NCBI GenBank assembly: GCA_003139095.1
Contig: PLHW01000023.1
Span: 1 to 42,397 of the forward strand
DNA from: Acidobacteriaceae bacterium
GTDB taxonomy: Bacteria; Acidobacteriota; Terriglobia; Terriglobales; Acidobacteriaceae
Reading direction: 5' to 3'
Length of the DNA stretch: 42,397 nucleotides
Position 1 is the first letter of the stretch, and each line of letters begins with the position of its first letter. Positions 1-9,827 of the stretch are shown here, piece by piece. The notes beneath the pieces were generated by a model, which was given only the letters and a program-made list of their open reading frames with translations, made no database searches and had not been told where the DNA came from. Position numbers and translations under genes: made by a program.

Positions 1-35
1 CCGATCAACTCTGTGACGTCATTCGCAATCTTCAT
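1..35 (-). CDS. cysK: Cysteine synthase, N-terminal fragment
   Basis: Only the first 11 complete codons lie inside the window; the gene continues past position 1. The translation MKIANDVTELIG matches the usual start of O-acetylserine sulfhydrylase (cysteine synthase A), where the next residues are normally NTPLV. The start is the ATG at 35-33. A purine-rich GGGGGAG about 11 bases upstream on the minus strand can serve as ribosome binding site, and a TACAAT hexamer at 104-99 is a possible -10. The family makes cysteine from O-acetylserine and sulfide with PLP. The call rests on a very short segment. Confidence 0.6.
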   Translation of the reverse strand, partial: MKIANDVTELI

Positions 36-203
36 AGGCGGTTTTGCTCCCCCAAAAATAAGGATACGGTCGGCGGCGCGAGCGCTGCAAAGTCTACCAT
101 TGTACTAGTGTATTCGTTGATCCACACCCCGAAGGCGGACAGCCGATCTTTTCCATTCCTGCCCTTGCGGCTCGGCTTGGCTTGCGGTTTGGAATGGTGT
201 GCG

Positions 204-292
204 TGGTGCCCGGAGACGGAATCGAACCGTCACGTCCTGTTAGGGACCCGGGATTTTAAGTCCCGTGCGTCTGCCAGTTTCGCCATCCGGGC
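204..292 (-). tRNA. tRNA-Leu (anticodon TAA)
   Basis: Read on the minus strand this is a complete class II tRNA. The 7-bp acceptor stem is GCCCGGA (292-286) with TCCGGGC (214-208), followed by discriminator A at 207 and an encoded CCA at 206-204. The anticodon arm has stem CGGGA/TCCCG and loop CTTAAAA, giving anticodon TAA, which reads UUA leucine codons. A long variable arm and a T arm with GGTTCGATTCC follow. The minus-strand flank upstream has a TATAGT hexamer at 320-315 that may be a -10 box, without a convincing -35. Confidence 0.95.
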
Positions 293-564
293 GGGCAGTT
301 GTCTCGCAGTGAAGCCACTATAAATCAATCGAACCCTATAAGCATCGTCCATCGGCTGGCTCTGCGCCCAAAAAGCGCGTCCACACGGTACTTTGTATGC
401 AACTTTTCGCCGCTCTTTGGGTTTCTTATTCTGGCAGTAGGCTGTACCCTGAATGTTTACCGATTCGCGTTCGGAATGTTTAGCGATTTCGCGTCGGACG
501 GTTAACCGGCATCTAACAAAGTACCGAGCACGAATCAACTGACACTGCCACTCGGGAGGTAATT

Positions 565-1167
565 TTGGAACAATCTCGTTTTTCCTTTAGAGCGGTCCTG
601 ATCGGACGCACCCTCATGTTATTTGTGCTGCTTTTCGTGTGGGCCGGCTTGGCTGGCGCGCAGACCGGAGCCATGTCTCCGAATCAGGATGAATCCGATG
701 GCGTCAGCGCCGGCGGAAACTGGCTCGAATTCCATTCCACCGACAAGATGACCGGCCACAAGAAGGCCCGCTTTGAGTTGCAGTCGAACAATTATTTCCG
801 TGAGGATAACGAGTACAAACCGCGCATCAATCTGATCTGCGATAACGGCAAGCTCAAACTGGCCGACTTCAACCCGGGCGTCCGGCTGCCTCCTCCGAAC
901 CGTCCCGGCTTTTGGGGACAGCCGCAACTTGAGGTCGAAGTGCGGGTGGACGATGCGCACTACCACAAAGGTTGGAACTGGCTGCGCGGCCACTACCTCT
1001 CCATGGACAAGGAGACGACGCGCGGCTTGTTGGGCGCCCAGGTCTTCAACATTGCCCTGCCCACGCGCAGCGGCCGCCAGATTGCGGAGTTCTCTCCAGC
1101 CGGCCTGAATCTTGGGCGCATCAAGGAAGCCTGCGACCTGACGCCCAAAAGGCCCAGCAAAGACTAA
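565..1167 (+). CDS. Secreted protein of unknown function
   Basis: The protein has 200 residues and starts with a typical signal peptide: a basic n-region, a hydrophobic stretch around residues 15-30 and an AGA-Q cleavage-like site near residue 32. The rest is a soluble domain rich in charged and aromatic residues, with no motif I recognise. The start is a TTG at 565, preceded four bases upstream by GGGAGGT at 554-560. A later ATG at 616 would cut off the basic n-region and has no ribosome binding site. It is monocistronic, ending at a terminator hairpin 22 bp downstream. The function is unknown; an exported or periplasmic location is the only inference. Confidence 0.8.
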   Translation: MEQSRFSFRAVLIGRTLMLFVLLFVWAGLAGAQTGAMSPNQDESDGVSAGGNWLEFHSTDKMTGHKKARFELQSNNYFREDNEYKPRINLICDNGKLKLADFNPGVRLPPPNRPGFWGQPQLEVEVRVDDAHYHKGWNWLRGHYLSMDKETTRGLLGAQVFNIALPTRSGRQIAEFSPAGLNLGRIKEACDLTPKRPSKD

Positions 1168-1188
1168 GTCTCCTGGACCAGCCGCTTT

Positions 1189-1216
1189 CGGGGAGGCACA
1201 CCGCCTCCCCGATTTT
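1189..1216 (+). terminator. Intrinsic terminator after the secreted protein
   Basis: A perfect 9-bp stem, CGGGGAGGC (1189-1197) with GCCTCCCCG (1203-1211), a 5-base loop and the T-rich tail ATTTTC. It closes the gene ending at 1167 and separates it from the carbamoyl-phosphate cluster. Confidence 0.8.
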
Positions 1217-1369
1217 CTTGCGCGCAACCTCAATCCTGCCTATTCTTTGCCGTCGGAAGCCCCGTGTTGGCCCGGCTTCCCCTCACACCTGCCTGTGACA
1301 TGCGACACTGCCCGCCCCTCAAGGCCCAGCGCAAGCTAGGGAGTAATTGCAATCCTCTTGGGGGTGCTT

Positions 1370-2701
1370 GTGAAGAAAGTCCTAATCCTCGGAGCCGCCG
1401 GGCGCGACTTCCACAACTTCAACACGTTCTTCCGCGACAACCTTGACTACCACGTAGTGGCCTTCACAGCGACCCAGATTCCCGACATTGCGGGCAGGCA
1501 GTATCCGCCGGAACTTGCCGGCCGCCTTTATCCCGAGGGCATCCCCATTTTTGAAGAGAAAGATCTGGAGAAGATCATCGCCGACGAGCAGGTCGACACC
1601 GTCGTTTTTTCCTACAGCGATGTTTCGTATCCCACGCTGATGCACCTGGCATCGCGCACCGTAGCTGCGGGCGCGGATTTCTGGCTGCTCGGAACCGAAC
1701 ATACGCAGATCAAGTCGCGCGTCCCAGTCGTTTCGGTGTGCGCGGCCCGCACGGGATGCGGCAAGAGTCCAGTCTCGCGCCTGGTCGCCGCCAAACTGCG
1801 CGAACAGGGACACAAACCCGCGGTCATTCGCCATCCCATGCCCTATGGCAACCTCGCCGAGCAGGCCGTCCAGCGCTTTGCCACGCTTAAAGACCTCGAC
1901 TTGCAGCAATGCACCATCGAAGAGCGCGAGGAGTACGAGCCGCATATTCGGCTTGGAACGATTGTCTACGCGGGCGTCGATTACGAGAAGATTCTGCGCC
2001 AGGCCGAAACTGAGGCGGACGTCATTCTCTGGGACGGCGGCAACAACGACACTCCTTTTTATGTGTCGGATCTTGAAATCGTGGTCGTCGATCCGCACCG
2101 GCCCGGCCATGAGCTCGCGTATTTCCCCGGCGAGGTGAATCTGCGCCGCGCCGATGTGGTGGTCATCAACAAAGTCGACACCGCCGCGCCGCAGGATGTC
2201 GAAACTGTGCGCCGGAACATCAAGCAGGCGAACCCCACCGCCACTGTGATTGAAATGGCTTGCCGCGTTTCGGTTGCATCGCCCGAGATGATTAAAGGCA
2301 AGAACGTTCTAGTGGTCGAAGACGGACCGACGCTCACCCACGGCGAAATGCCCTACGGCGCGGGCGTAGTCGCCGCGCGGCAATGCGGCGCGGCCCAGTT
2401 GGTCGATCCGCGGCCCTATGCCGTCGGCTCCATTCGCGGCACGTTCGAACGGTTCCCCCATTTGACCAGCCTTTTGCCCGCAATGGGCTATAGTGCCATG
2501 CAGCGGCATGAACTGGAGGAGACCATTCGCATGACGCCGTGCGATCTGGTTTTAATCGCGACGCCTATCGACCTGGCGAGCGTGATCAAGATCGACCGCC
2601 CAACGTTGCGCGTGACCTACGAGGTGGAGGAGCTGACCAAGCCCGGCTTGTCCGAAAAGCTGGCCGCTTTAGCCACCCGGCGTGAACACGCGCTGGTGTG
2701 A
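1370..2701 (+). CDS. Cyclic 2,3-diphosphoglycerate synthetase-like GTPase (COG2403 family)
   Basis: The protein has 443 residues. It begins MKKVLILGAAGRDFHNFN, a Rossmann-like N-terminal part typical of the family related to archaeal cyclic 2,3-diphosphoglycerate synthetase. A P-loop GCGKSPVSR lies near residue 130 and an NKVD guanine-specificity motif near 267. The GTG at 1370 is chosen because family members start at that methionine and a GGGGG tract lies seven bases upstream; an in-frame TTG at 1358 is less likely. The substrate in bacteria is not known to me. Its place directly upstream of ornithine carbamoyltransferase and carbamate kinase suggests a role in carbamoyl-phosphate or arginine metabolism, which is an inference from context. 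Confidence 0.8.
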   Translation: MKKVLILGAAGRDFHNFNTFFRDNLDYHVVAFTATQIPDIAGRQYPPELAGRLYPEGIPIFEEKDLEKIIADEQVDTVVFSYSDVSYPTLMHLASRTVAAGADFWLLGTEHTQIKSRVPVVSVCAARTGCGKSPVSRLVAAKLREQGHKPAVIRHPMPYGNLAEQAVQRFATLKDLDLQQCTIEEREEYEPHIRLGTIVYAGVDYEKILRQAETEADVILWDGGNNDTPFYVSDLEIVVVDPHRPGHELAYFPGEVNLRRADVVVINKVDTAAPQDVETVRRNIKQANPTATVIEMACRVSVASPEMIKGKNVLVVEDGPTLTHGEMPYGAGVVAARQCGAAQLVDPRPYAVGSIRGTFERFPHLTSLLPAMGYSAMQRHELEETIRMTPCDLVLIATPIDLASVIKIDRPTLRVTYEVEELTKPGLSEKLAALATRREHALV

Positions 2702-2769
2702 ACCGGTTGCACTTTTCTTGGTTGAACTTTTACCGGCTGAATGGTGACCGCCCGCATAACGAGGACCAG

Positions 2770-3741
2770 ATGAACGCCAAAGATTTCCTGACCATCAAAG
2801 ACTTCTCGCCCGCTGAGATTCAATATCTGCTGACTCTTGGCCGCCAGGTGAAGACCCATCCGACGACCTACAGCGAGACGCTGAAGCGCAAAACGCTGGC
2901 CATGATTTTTGAAAAGCCGTCGTTGCGCACGCGCGTCAGCTTCGACGTCGGCATTCAGCAGCTCGGCGGCTTCTCCATTTATCTCTCGCCTGCCGAGATC
3001 AACCTCGGCAAGCGCGAGTCGGTCTACGATGTCGCGAAAAACCTTGAGCGCATGGTGCAGGGCATCATGATTCGCACCTTTGCGCACGAGATCGTCGAAC
3101 AGATGGCGGAATACGCGGACATCCCGGTCATCAACGGCCTCACCGACTACAGCCATCCCTGCCAGGCGCTGGCCGACTACATGACAATGTGGGAGGCCTT
3201 CGGCAAACTTCAGGGCCTGAAGATCGCCTATGTCGGCGACGGCAATAATGTCGCTCACTCGCTGATGTTCACGGGCGCGCAGGCCGGGGCGCACGTATGG
3301 GTGGCAACTCCGCCCGGATACGAACCGAAAGCCGACGCCGCTCGCTGGGCCAGTGAGCGGGGCCGTGAAACCGGCGCAACCTGCACCGTCACAAACGACC
3401 CGCAAGAGGCGGTTTCGGGCGCCGATGTCGTGTACACCGATGTGTGGGCCAGCATGGGCCAGGAAGCGGAAACCGCAAAGCGCAAACAGATTTTCGCCCC
3501 CTTCCAGGTCAACCAGGAATTATTCCAGCGCGCGCGTAACGGGGCCATTTTTCTGCATTGCCTGCCCGCCCACCGCGGAGAGGAAGTCACCGCCGACGTC
3601 ATCGACTCGCCGCGCTCGCTGGTGTTTCAGCAGGCCGAAAACCGGCTGCACGCCCAAAAGGCAATCATGATCGAACTGATGAAGGGAGAGTTCGTAAAAC
3701 TTCCGGACCTGGCCGAATTGCGCGAACTGGCGCACGTCTGA
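2770..3741 (+). CDS. argF: Ornithine carbamoyltransferase
   Basis: The enzyme joins carbamoyl phosphate and ornithine to give citrulline and phosphate (or the reverse). The 323-residue length is normal for the family. The carbamoyl-phosphate loop is SLRTR at residues 51-55, followed by HPCQ near 130 and the ornithine-type signature HCLP near 263, which separates it from aspartate carbamoyltransferases (HPLP). The ATG at 2770 has GAGGA five bases upstream; the longer in-frame start at 2698 would add 24 unrelated residues. It follows the GTPase gene by 68 bp and precedes carbamate kinase. The last codons, GCG CAC GTC TGA, belong to a short tandem repeat that continues into the spacer. It could serve synthesis or catabolism. 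Confidence 0.92.
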   Translation: MNAKDFLTIKDFSPAEIQYLLTLGRQVKTHPTTYSETLKRKTLAMIFEKPSLRTRVSFDVGIQQLGGFSIYLSPAEINLGKRESVYDVAKNLERMVQGIMIRTFAHEIVEQMAEYADIPVINGLTDYSHPCQALADYMTMWEAFGKLQGLKIAYVGDGNNVAHSLMFTGAQAGAHVWVATPPGYEPKADAARWASERGRETGATCTVTNDPQEAVSGADVVYTDVWASMGQEAETAKRKQIFAPFQVNQELFQRARNGAIFLHCLPAHRGEEVTADVIDSPRSLVFQQAENRLHAQKAIMIELMKGEFVKLPDLAELRELAHV

Positions 3742-3807
3742 AAGCGCATGTGACGGCGCGCATCTGATGACGCGCATCTGACGACGTAAGTCTGACGGCG
3801 CATGCCG
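3730..3807 (+). repeat. Degenerate short tandem repeat at the argF-arcC junction
   Basis: About six imperfect copies of a 12-16 bp unit close to GCGCATCTGACGAC run from the last four codons of the carbamoyltransferase gene through most of the spacer before carbamate kinase. The first copy supplies the stop codon. No coding function is seen. Confidence 0.75.
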
Positions 3808-3827
3808 AGCGGTGCGAATCGCACTTT

Positions 3828-4823
3828 ATGAAAACCCTTCTCCTGGCCATCGGCGGCAATTCCCTGATTCGCGCCGGCGAAAAAGGCACGGTCGCCGAGC
3901 AAATGGCGAACGCCCGCCGCACAGCCCGCGAGATCGTCGGCCTCATCGGCGACGGCTACCGCATCGTGCTCACGCACGGCAACGGCCCGCAGGTCGGCGC
4001 GGCGCTGCTGCGCTCCGAAGCGGGCGCGAGCCAGGTCCCCCCCCTGCCGCTCGATGTCTGCGATGCCGCCACCCAGGGCGAGATCGGCTACATCCTTCAG
4101 CAGTCTCTCCAAACTGAACTGGAAGCTGTCGGCCTGCACGTACCCGTGGTCAGCGTGCTCACGCGCAGTGTGATCTCGCTCGATGACCCGGCCATGCAGC
4201 ATCCCAACAAGCCTGTCGGTCCGTTTTATTCGCAGCAGGAGGCCGAGGACCGCAAGCGTCAGCTTGGCTGGGAGATCGTCGAAGACGCCGCTCGCGGCTA
4301 TCGCCGGGTCGTTCCATCGCCCGAACCGATCGAGATTGTCGAACTCGAAGTCATTCGCCAGTTGGTCGGCAGCGGAGTCCTCGTCATCGCCTGTGGTGGA
4401 GGAGGCATCCCCATCGCGCGCCAGAACGGGCTGCCCGTCGGCGTCGAAGCCGTCATCGACAAGGACCGCGCCTCCGCGTTACTCGCCTCGCGCCTTGGCG
4501 TCGACCTGTTTGTCATTTCCACCGACACCGACTTCGTCTACCTTGATTACCGCAAACCCACGCAGACTCCGCTGCGCCAGGTGCATGCGCGCGAACTCGA
4601 AGAGTACCTCGCCGCCGGCCACTTTGCCCCAGGCAGCATGCGCCCCAAAATCGAATCGGTGCTGCGCTTCTTGCATGATGGCGGTAAAAAAGCGATCATT
4701 GCCTCACCCGAAAGCCTGCACCAGGCTGTCGCTGGCAACACCGGCACCCACATGCTGCCCAACTCATCTGGGCGCGATACCACGAGCGGGACCGAGGTAG
4801 CCGTTCCGGCCGGAAGGCGCTGA
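3828..4823 (+). CDS. arcC: Carbamate kinase
   Basis: The enzyme moves phosphate between carbamoyl phosphate plus ADP and carbamate plus ATP. The 331-residue protein has the amino-acid-kinase fold signatures: LLLAIGGNSLI at the start, THGNGPQVG near residue 50, ACGGGGIPI in the middle and a DKDRASALLA segment before the nucleotide-binding region. The start is the ATG at 3828; the upstream spacer is mostly repeat, so the ribosome binding site is weak. It sits between two carbamoyltransferases, so the product of one could be used to make ATP, or carbamoyl phosphate could be supplied to the other. No arginine deiminase gene is in the window. Confidence 0.93.
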   Translation: MKTLLLAIGGNSLIRAGEKGTVAEQMANARRTAREIVGLIGDGYRIVLTHGNGPQVGAALLRSEAGASQVPPLPLDVCDAATQGEIGYILQQSLQTELEAVGLHVPVVSVLTRSVISLDDPAMQHPNKPVGPFYSQQEAEDRKRQLGWEIVEDAARGYRRVVPSPEPIEIVELEVIRQLVGSGVLVIACGGGGIPIARQNGLPVGVEAVIDKDRASALLASRLGVDLFVISTDTDFVYLDYRKPTQTPLRQVHARELEEYLAAGHFAPGSMRPKIESVLRFLHDGGKKAIIASPESLHQAVAGNTGTHMLPNSSGRDTTSGTEVAVPAGRR

Positions 4824-4826
4824 CTT

Positions 4827-5813
4827 ATGCCCGAACCGATCATCATCCACCACAATTTCGAGCGCGCCGACGCGCAACATGACGCGCCGCACACTGCGCC
4901 CAAGCCGCGGCACGTCGTCGAATCCCAGCAATTTACCGTGCCGTTGCTGATGGAACTCTTTGACCGCTCGCGCCTAATGGAGCGTGTGGTCGCGCGCGGC
5001 GGCACCCTCGACTATCAGAACCGCATCATGGCGAGCCTTTTCTATTCGCCATCCATGCGCACGCGCTTTTCGTTCGAAGCCGCCATGTTTCGCCTCGGCG
5101 GGCGCGTGCTCTCCACCGAGCAAGCGAGTGCGTTTTCCTCCGAAATCAACGAGGAAGAAGTCGAAGACTCGATCCGCATTTTGTCCGGCTATAGCGACGT
5201 GATCGTCATCCGCCATCACGCCGCCGATGGCGCCAAGCGCGCGGCTCAGGTTTCCACCGTGCCCGTCATCAATGCCGGCGACGGCAATGGCGGCCAGCAC
5301 CCCACGCAGGCCCTGCTCGATCTCTACACGATTTATCGCGAACGCCCGATCAACGGTCTGAGCGTGGCCTTCATTGGCGAACTCGATAAGGGCCGCACCG
5401 CTCGCTCGCTGGCCTATCTGCTGGCGAAATTCGAGCGCGTGAAAATTTTCTTCGTCAGCCCCCCTGAACTTCAGATGAAACCCGACATTCTGGCCTACCT
5501 CGAAGAGCATGACGTCCGCTACGAGCTGGAATCAGATTTGCAGCGCGTGATCGGTGAGGCTGACGTGGTCTATCAGACGCGCATTCATCCCGACCGCGTG
5601 CACGATCGCGATCGTACCCTGGGCCGGTTTGCCATCGACTCGGCAATGGTGCAGCGCATGAAGCCCGACGCGCTCATCATGCATCCGTTGCCCCGCACCG
5701 CCGAACTTGACAAATCCGTCGACGACGATCCGCGAGCGCTTTATTTTCGCCAGGCGAAAAACGGCCTGTTCGTCCGCATGGCCCTGTTGACAATGCTTTT
5801 GGAAGGCAGCTAG
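4827..5813 (+). CDS. Aspartate carbamoyltransferase-like protein with altered active site
   Basis: The 328-residue protein belongs to the aspartate/ornithine carbamoyltransferase family. It keeps the carbamoyl-phosphate loop (SMRTR, 76-80), GQHPTQALLD (157-165), GRT (189-191) and the aspartate-type signature HPLPR (286-290). Aligned by eye with plant and E. coli PyrB, the 80s-loop KGET is replaced by NEEE: the catalytic lysine (Lys84 in E. coli) is Asn108. The Gln that binds the aspartate amino group (Gln231) is His254. It follows carbamate kinase after three bases, so it is co-translated. It may be PyrB, but the substitutions and the ornithine-linked neighbours allow a different acceptor substrate. 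The family call is firm; the substrate is not. Confidence 0.8.
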   Translation: MPEPIIIHHNFERADAQHDAPHTAPKPRHVVESQQFTVPLLMELFDRSRLMERVVARGGTLDYQNRIMASLFYSPSMRTRFSFEAAMFRLGGRVLSTEQASAFSSEINEEEVEDSIRILSGYSDVIVIRHHAADGAKRAAQVSTVPVINAGDGNGGQHPTQALLDLYTIYRERPINGLSVAFIGELDKGRTARSLAYLLAKFERVKIFFVSPPELQMKPDILAYLEEHDVRYELESDLQRVIGEADVVYQTRIHPDRVHDRDRTLGRFAIDSAMVQRMKPDALIMHPLPRTAELDKSVDDDPRALYFRQAKNGLFVRMALLTMLLEGS

Positions 5814-5944
5814 GTGCGAGCGGTCAAGCGATTCGCCGGCGTCCCGATTTTTCGAGCGCAAGTCCGCTCGCCGCACATTTACCGAATCCCGCGGCTGAAA
5901 TTCACCTCCGCAGATTAAAATAGATCGTTTGCCGAAAGGACCTT

Positions 5945-7159
5945 ATGACCGTACACGAACCCGCTCGCAGCACTCATCATCTCGTCGAACTCGAAAATCT
6001 TTATGGAGCCCACAACTACCACCCGCTCGATGTCGTGATCGAGCGCGCCGACGGCGTTTGGGTCTATGACGTCGACGGCCACCGCTACCTCGACTGCCTG
6101 GCCGCGTATTCCGCCGTCAACCAGGGCCATTGCCACCCGAAAATTCTGCGCACGCTCATGGAGCAAGCGCAAAAAGTCACGCTCACCTCGCGCGCATTTC
6201 GCAACGACCAACTGCCGCTGCTTTATGAGGACCTGCACAAGCTCACCGGCTTTGACATGGCGCTGCCCATGAATTCCGGCGCCGAGGCCGTCGAGACCGC
6301 GCTCAAGACAGCCCGCAAATGGGGCTACAAGGTCAAAGGCATTCCTGAGGGCAAGGCCGAAATCATCGTCTGCGCCAATAATTTTCATGGCCGAACCATT
6401 TCCATTGTCAGCTTCTCCACCGACGAGCAATACCGCGACGGCTTCGGCCCGTTCACTCCCGGCTTCAAAATTATCCCCTTCGGCGATGCGGCCGCGCTAC
6501 GCGCCGCCATCACCCCTAACACCTGCGCGTTTCTCGTCGAGCCGATTCAGGGCGAAGCCGGCATCGTCATTCCGCCGGCAGGCTTCCTCAAAGAGGCCGC
6601 AAAACTCTGCCAGGAAAACCGCGTGCTGCTCATGCTCGATGAAATCCAATCCGGCCTCGGACGCACCGGCAAACTTTTTGCCTACATGCACGAGGGCATC
6701 TCGCCCGATGTCGTCATCATCGGCAAAGCGCTCGCCGGCGGCTTCTATCCCGTCTCCGCAATCCTCGCTTCGCGCGAAATTCTTAGCGTCTACAAACCCG
6801 GCGACCACGGCAGCACCTTCGGCGGCAATCCACTGGGCTGCGCCGTCGCCCGCACCGCGCTAAAAGTGCTGATTGAAGAAAACCTGGTCGAACGCTCGGC
6901 AGAACTCGGCGCCTACTTCCTTGGCCTCCTGCAAACGCTGCGCTCGCCCAACCTGAAAGAAGTGCGCGGCAAAGGCCTGTGGATCGGCATCGAACTCACC
7001 GGCCCCGCCCGTCCCTACTGCGAGGCGCTTAAGGAGGTTGGCATTCTCTGCAAAGAGACGCATGACCATGTCATCCGCATCGCCCCGCCCCTCGTCATCA
7101 CCCGCGAAGAAATCGATTGGGCCTTCCAGCGCATTGAAAAGGTGATTCAGGGCAAGTAG
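5945..7159 (+). CDS. rocD: Ornithine aminotransferase
   Basis: A class III PLP aminotransferase of 404 residues. It converts ornithine and 2-oxoglutarate to glutamate semialdehyde and glutamate. Visible landmarks are [12 protein letters not shown] (substrate/PLP phosphate loop), [20 protein letters not shown] with the PLP-binding aspartate, and [15 protein letters not shown] with the PLP lysine. The start is the ATG at 5945, with GAAAGGA five bases upstream. It lies 131 bp after the carbamoyltransferase-like gene on the same strand. That fits ornithine produced or used by the carbamoyltransferase being routed to glutamate and proline. Acetylornithine aminotransferase is the main alternative, but the N-terminal [11 protein letters not shown] is typical of RocD. 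Confidence 0.9.
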   Translation: MTVHEPARSTHHLVELENLYGAHNYHPLDVVIERADGVWVYDVDGHRYLDCLAAYSAVNQGHCHPKILRTLMEQAQKVTLTSRAFRNDQLPLLYEDLHKLTGFDMALPMNSGAEAVETALKTARKWGYKVKGIPEGKAEIIVCANNFHGRTISIVSFSTDEQYRDGFGPFTPGFKIIPFGDAAALRAAITPNTCAFLVEPIQGEAGIVIPPAGFLKEAAKLCQENRVLLMLDEIQSGLGRTGKLFAYMHEGISPDVVIIGKALAGGFYPVSAILASREILSVYKPGDHGSTFGGNPLGCAVARTALKVLIEENLVERSAELGAYFLGLLQTLRSPNLKEVRGKGLWIGIELTGPARPYCEALKEVGILCKETHDHVIRIAPPLVITREEIDWAFQRIEKVIQGK

Positions 7160-7172
7160 CAGACTGCAATGA

Positions 7173-7208
7173 CCCAGGTTCGCGCCCGCCTTTGGCCGCG
7201 AACCTGGG
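7173..7208. terminator. Perfect 12-bp inverted repeat after rocD
   Basis: CCCAGGTTCGCG (7173-7184) pairs with CGCGAACCTGGG (7197-7208) around a 12-base loop. It starts 14 bp after the rocD stop and probably ends the cluster transcript or stabilises its 3' end. No T run follows, so a purely intrinsic terminator is uncertain. Confidence 0.55.
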
Positions 7209-7304
7209 AAGCGCCGGCATGCCCCCGGTTGAATCCCTTCCTGCATCTCCAGCCCTCGCAAAGAATCCAATAATGATATCTTGGGACACGCATCGGGAGC
7301 GCGC

Positions 7305-8480
<1,176 letters not shown>

Positions 8481-9827
8481 GCAGCCGCAAACGGATCAGC
8501 GTTCCTCCGCCTTCGCGGTTGGTAACGATCATCTTCGCCTGCTCGCCATAAAGCACCGCCAGCCGCTCGCCCACGTTCGCCATGCCGATCCCCGCGCCAT
8601 TCCTGCCTTCTTGCGTGCCACTGGAGGCGAGCGACGACTCGATCCCCACGCCATCGTCTTCCACCTCGATCACCAGCAGCGATTTAATCGTCCGGCTGCG
8701 CACCGTAATACTGCCGCCCTCCACCTTCGGCGCCAGCCCGTGCTTGATCGAGTTTTCGATCAGCGGCTGCAGGATCATGCTCGGCACCATCGTGTCCAGC
8801 GACGCCGGATCGAGGTCCTTGATCACCCGCAATTTGTCGCGCCCAAAACGCACCACCTCAATGTCGAGATAGTTGTCGATGAACTCCACTTCCTCGCGCA
8901 GCGAGACAAACGAATCCGTGTTGTTCAGCAGCCGCCGCAAAATCGTCGCCAGCTTCGTGATCATTTCGCGCGCCGTATCCGGATCGAAGCGCACCAGCGA
9001 CGAAATGGAATTGAGCGTGTTGAAAAGGAAATGCGGGTTTATCTGATTCTGGAGCGCCGCCATGCGCGCCTGCAGCAGCAATCGCTCCTGCTCTTCCAGC
9101 TTCAATTCGATCCGCACATTGTTGAAGATCTTCAGCTCCGTGCCCACCACGGTCGCTGCCGTCATATAGATCGCCGCTTCCACCCACAGGTTCGAACTCT
9201 CCAAACTAAAGATCGAAGACGGAAAAGCGTGCCATATCTCAGTTTGTAGAAAACGCAGCCCGATGATCGTCACAAAAAAAGTCACTTGCCAGTCGAACAG
9301 TCGAGGGCGCGGAAGGTTGCGGCGAATCCAGCGAAAAATTGTGAGATCGACAAATGGCGAGAACGACCAGATGTCCTCCTGCTCCGGCGCAAAACGCCGC
9401 AACTGCCCGGCCACGATCCCGGCCAGCGCATACAGCGGCATGCTCGCCCACTCGCCATGGTAGAGCGCAGGCAGCCCCACCAGCGCGCCGCCAATTCCTC
9501 CCGACAGCCGTCCGCCAATCACGCCCAGCAGCAACGCCGTTTCCAGCGACAGGTCGCCCGAAATAAAACTAGTCACGTTGAAGCGGATCCATACGCCGAG
9601 CGCAATCGGCAGCCCCATCCAGAGCGCGAGATAAATTTTCTCTTTGGTGAGCCGATGCTCGCGGAAAAGAAGCTTCCTGAATTCCTTCGATCGCCCGAGT
9701 ACGGTCGACACCGTGACCGCAACGCCCAGCTTGATCAAAAGGTGGATAAGGATCAGCCGCGGTTCCAGCATGCAAACATCGTACTAGAAGAGCGGGATCA
9801 GTTCTCAGTTCCCCGCTCGCCAACCAA

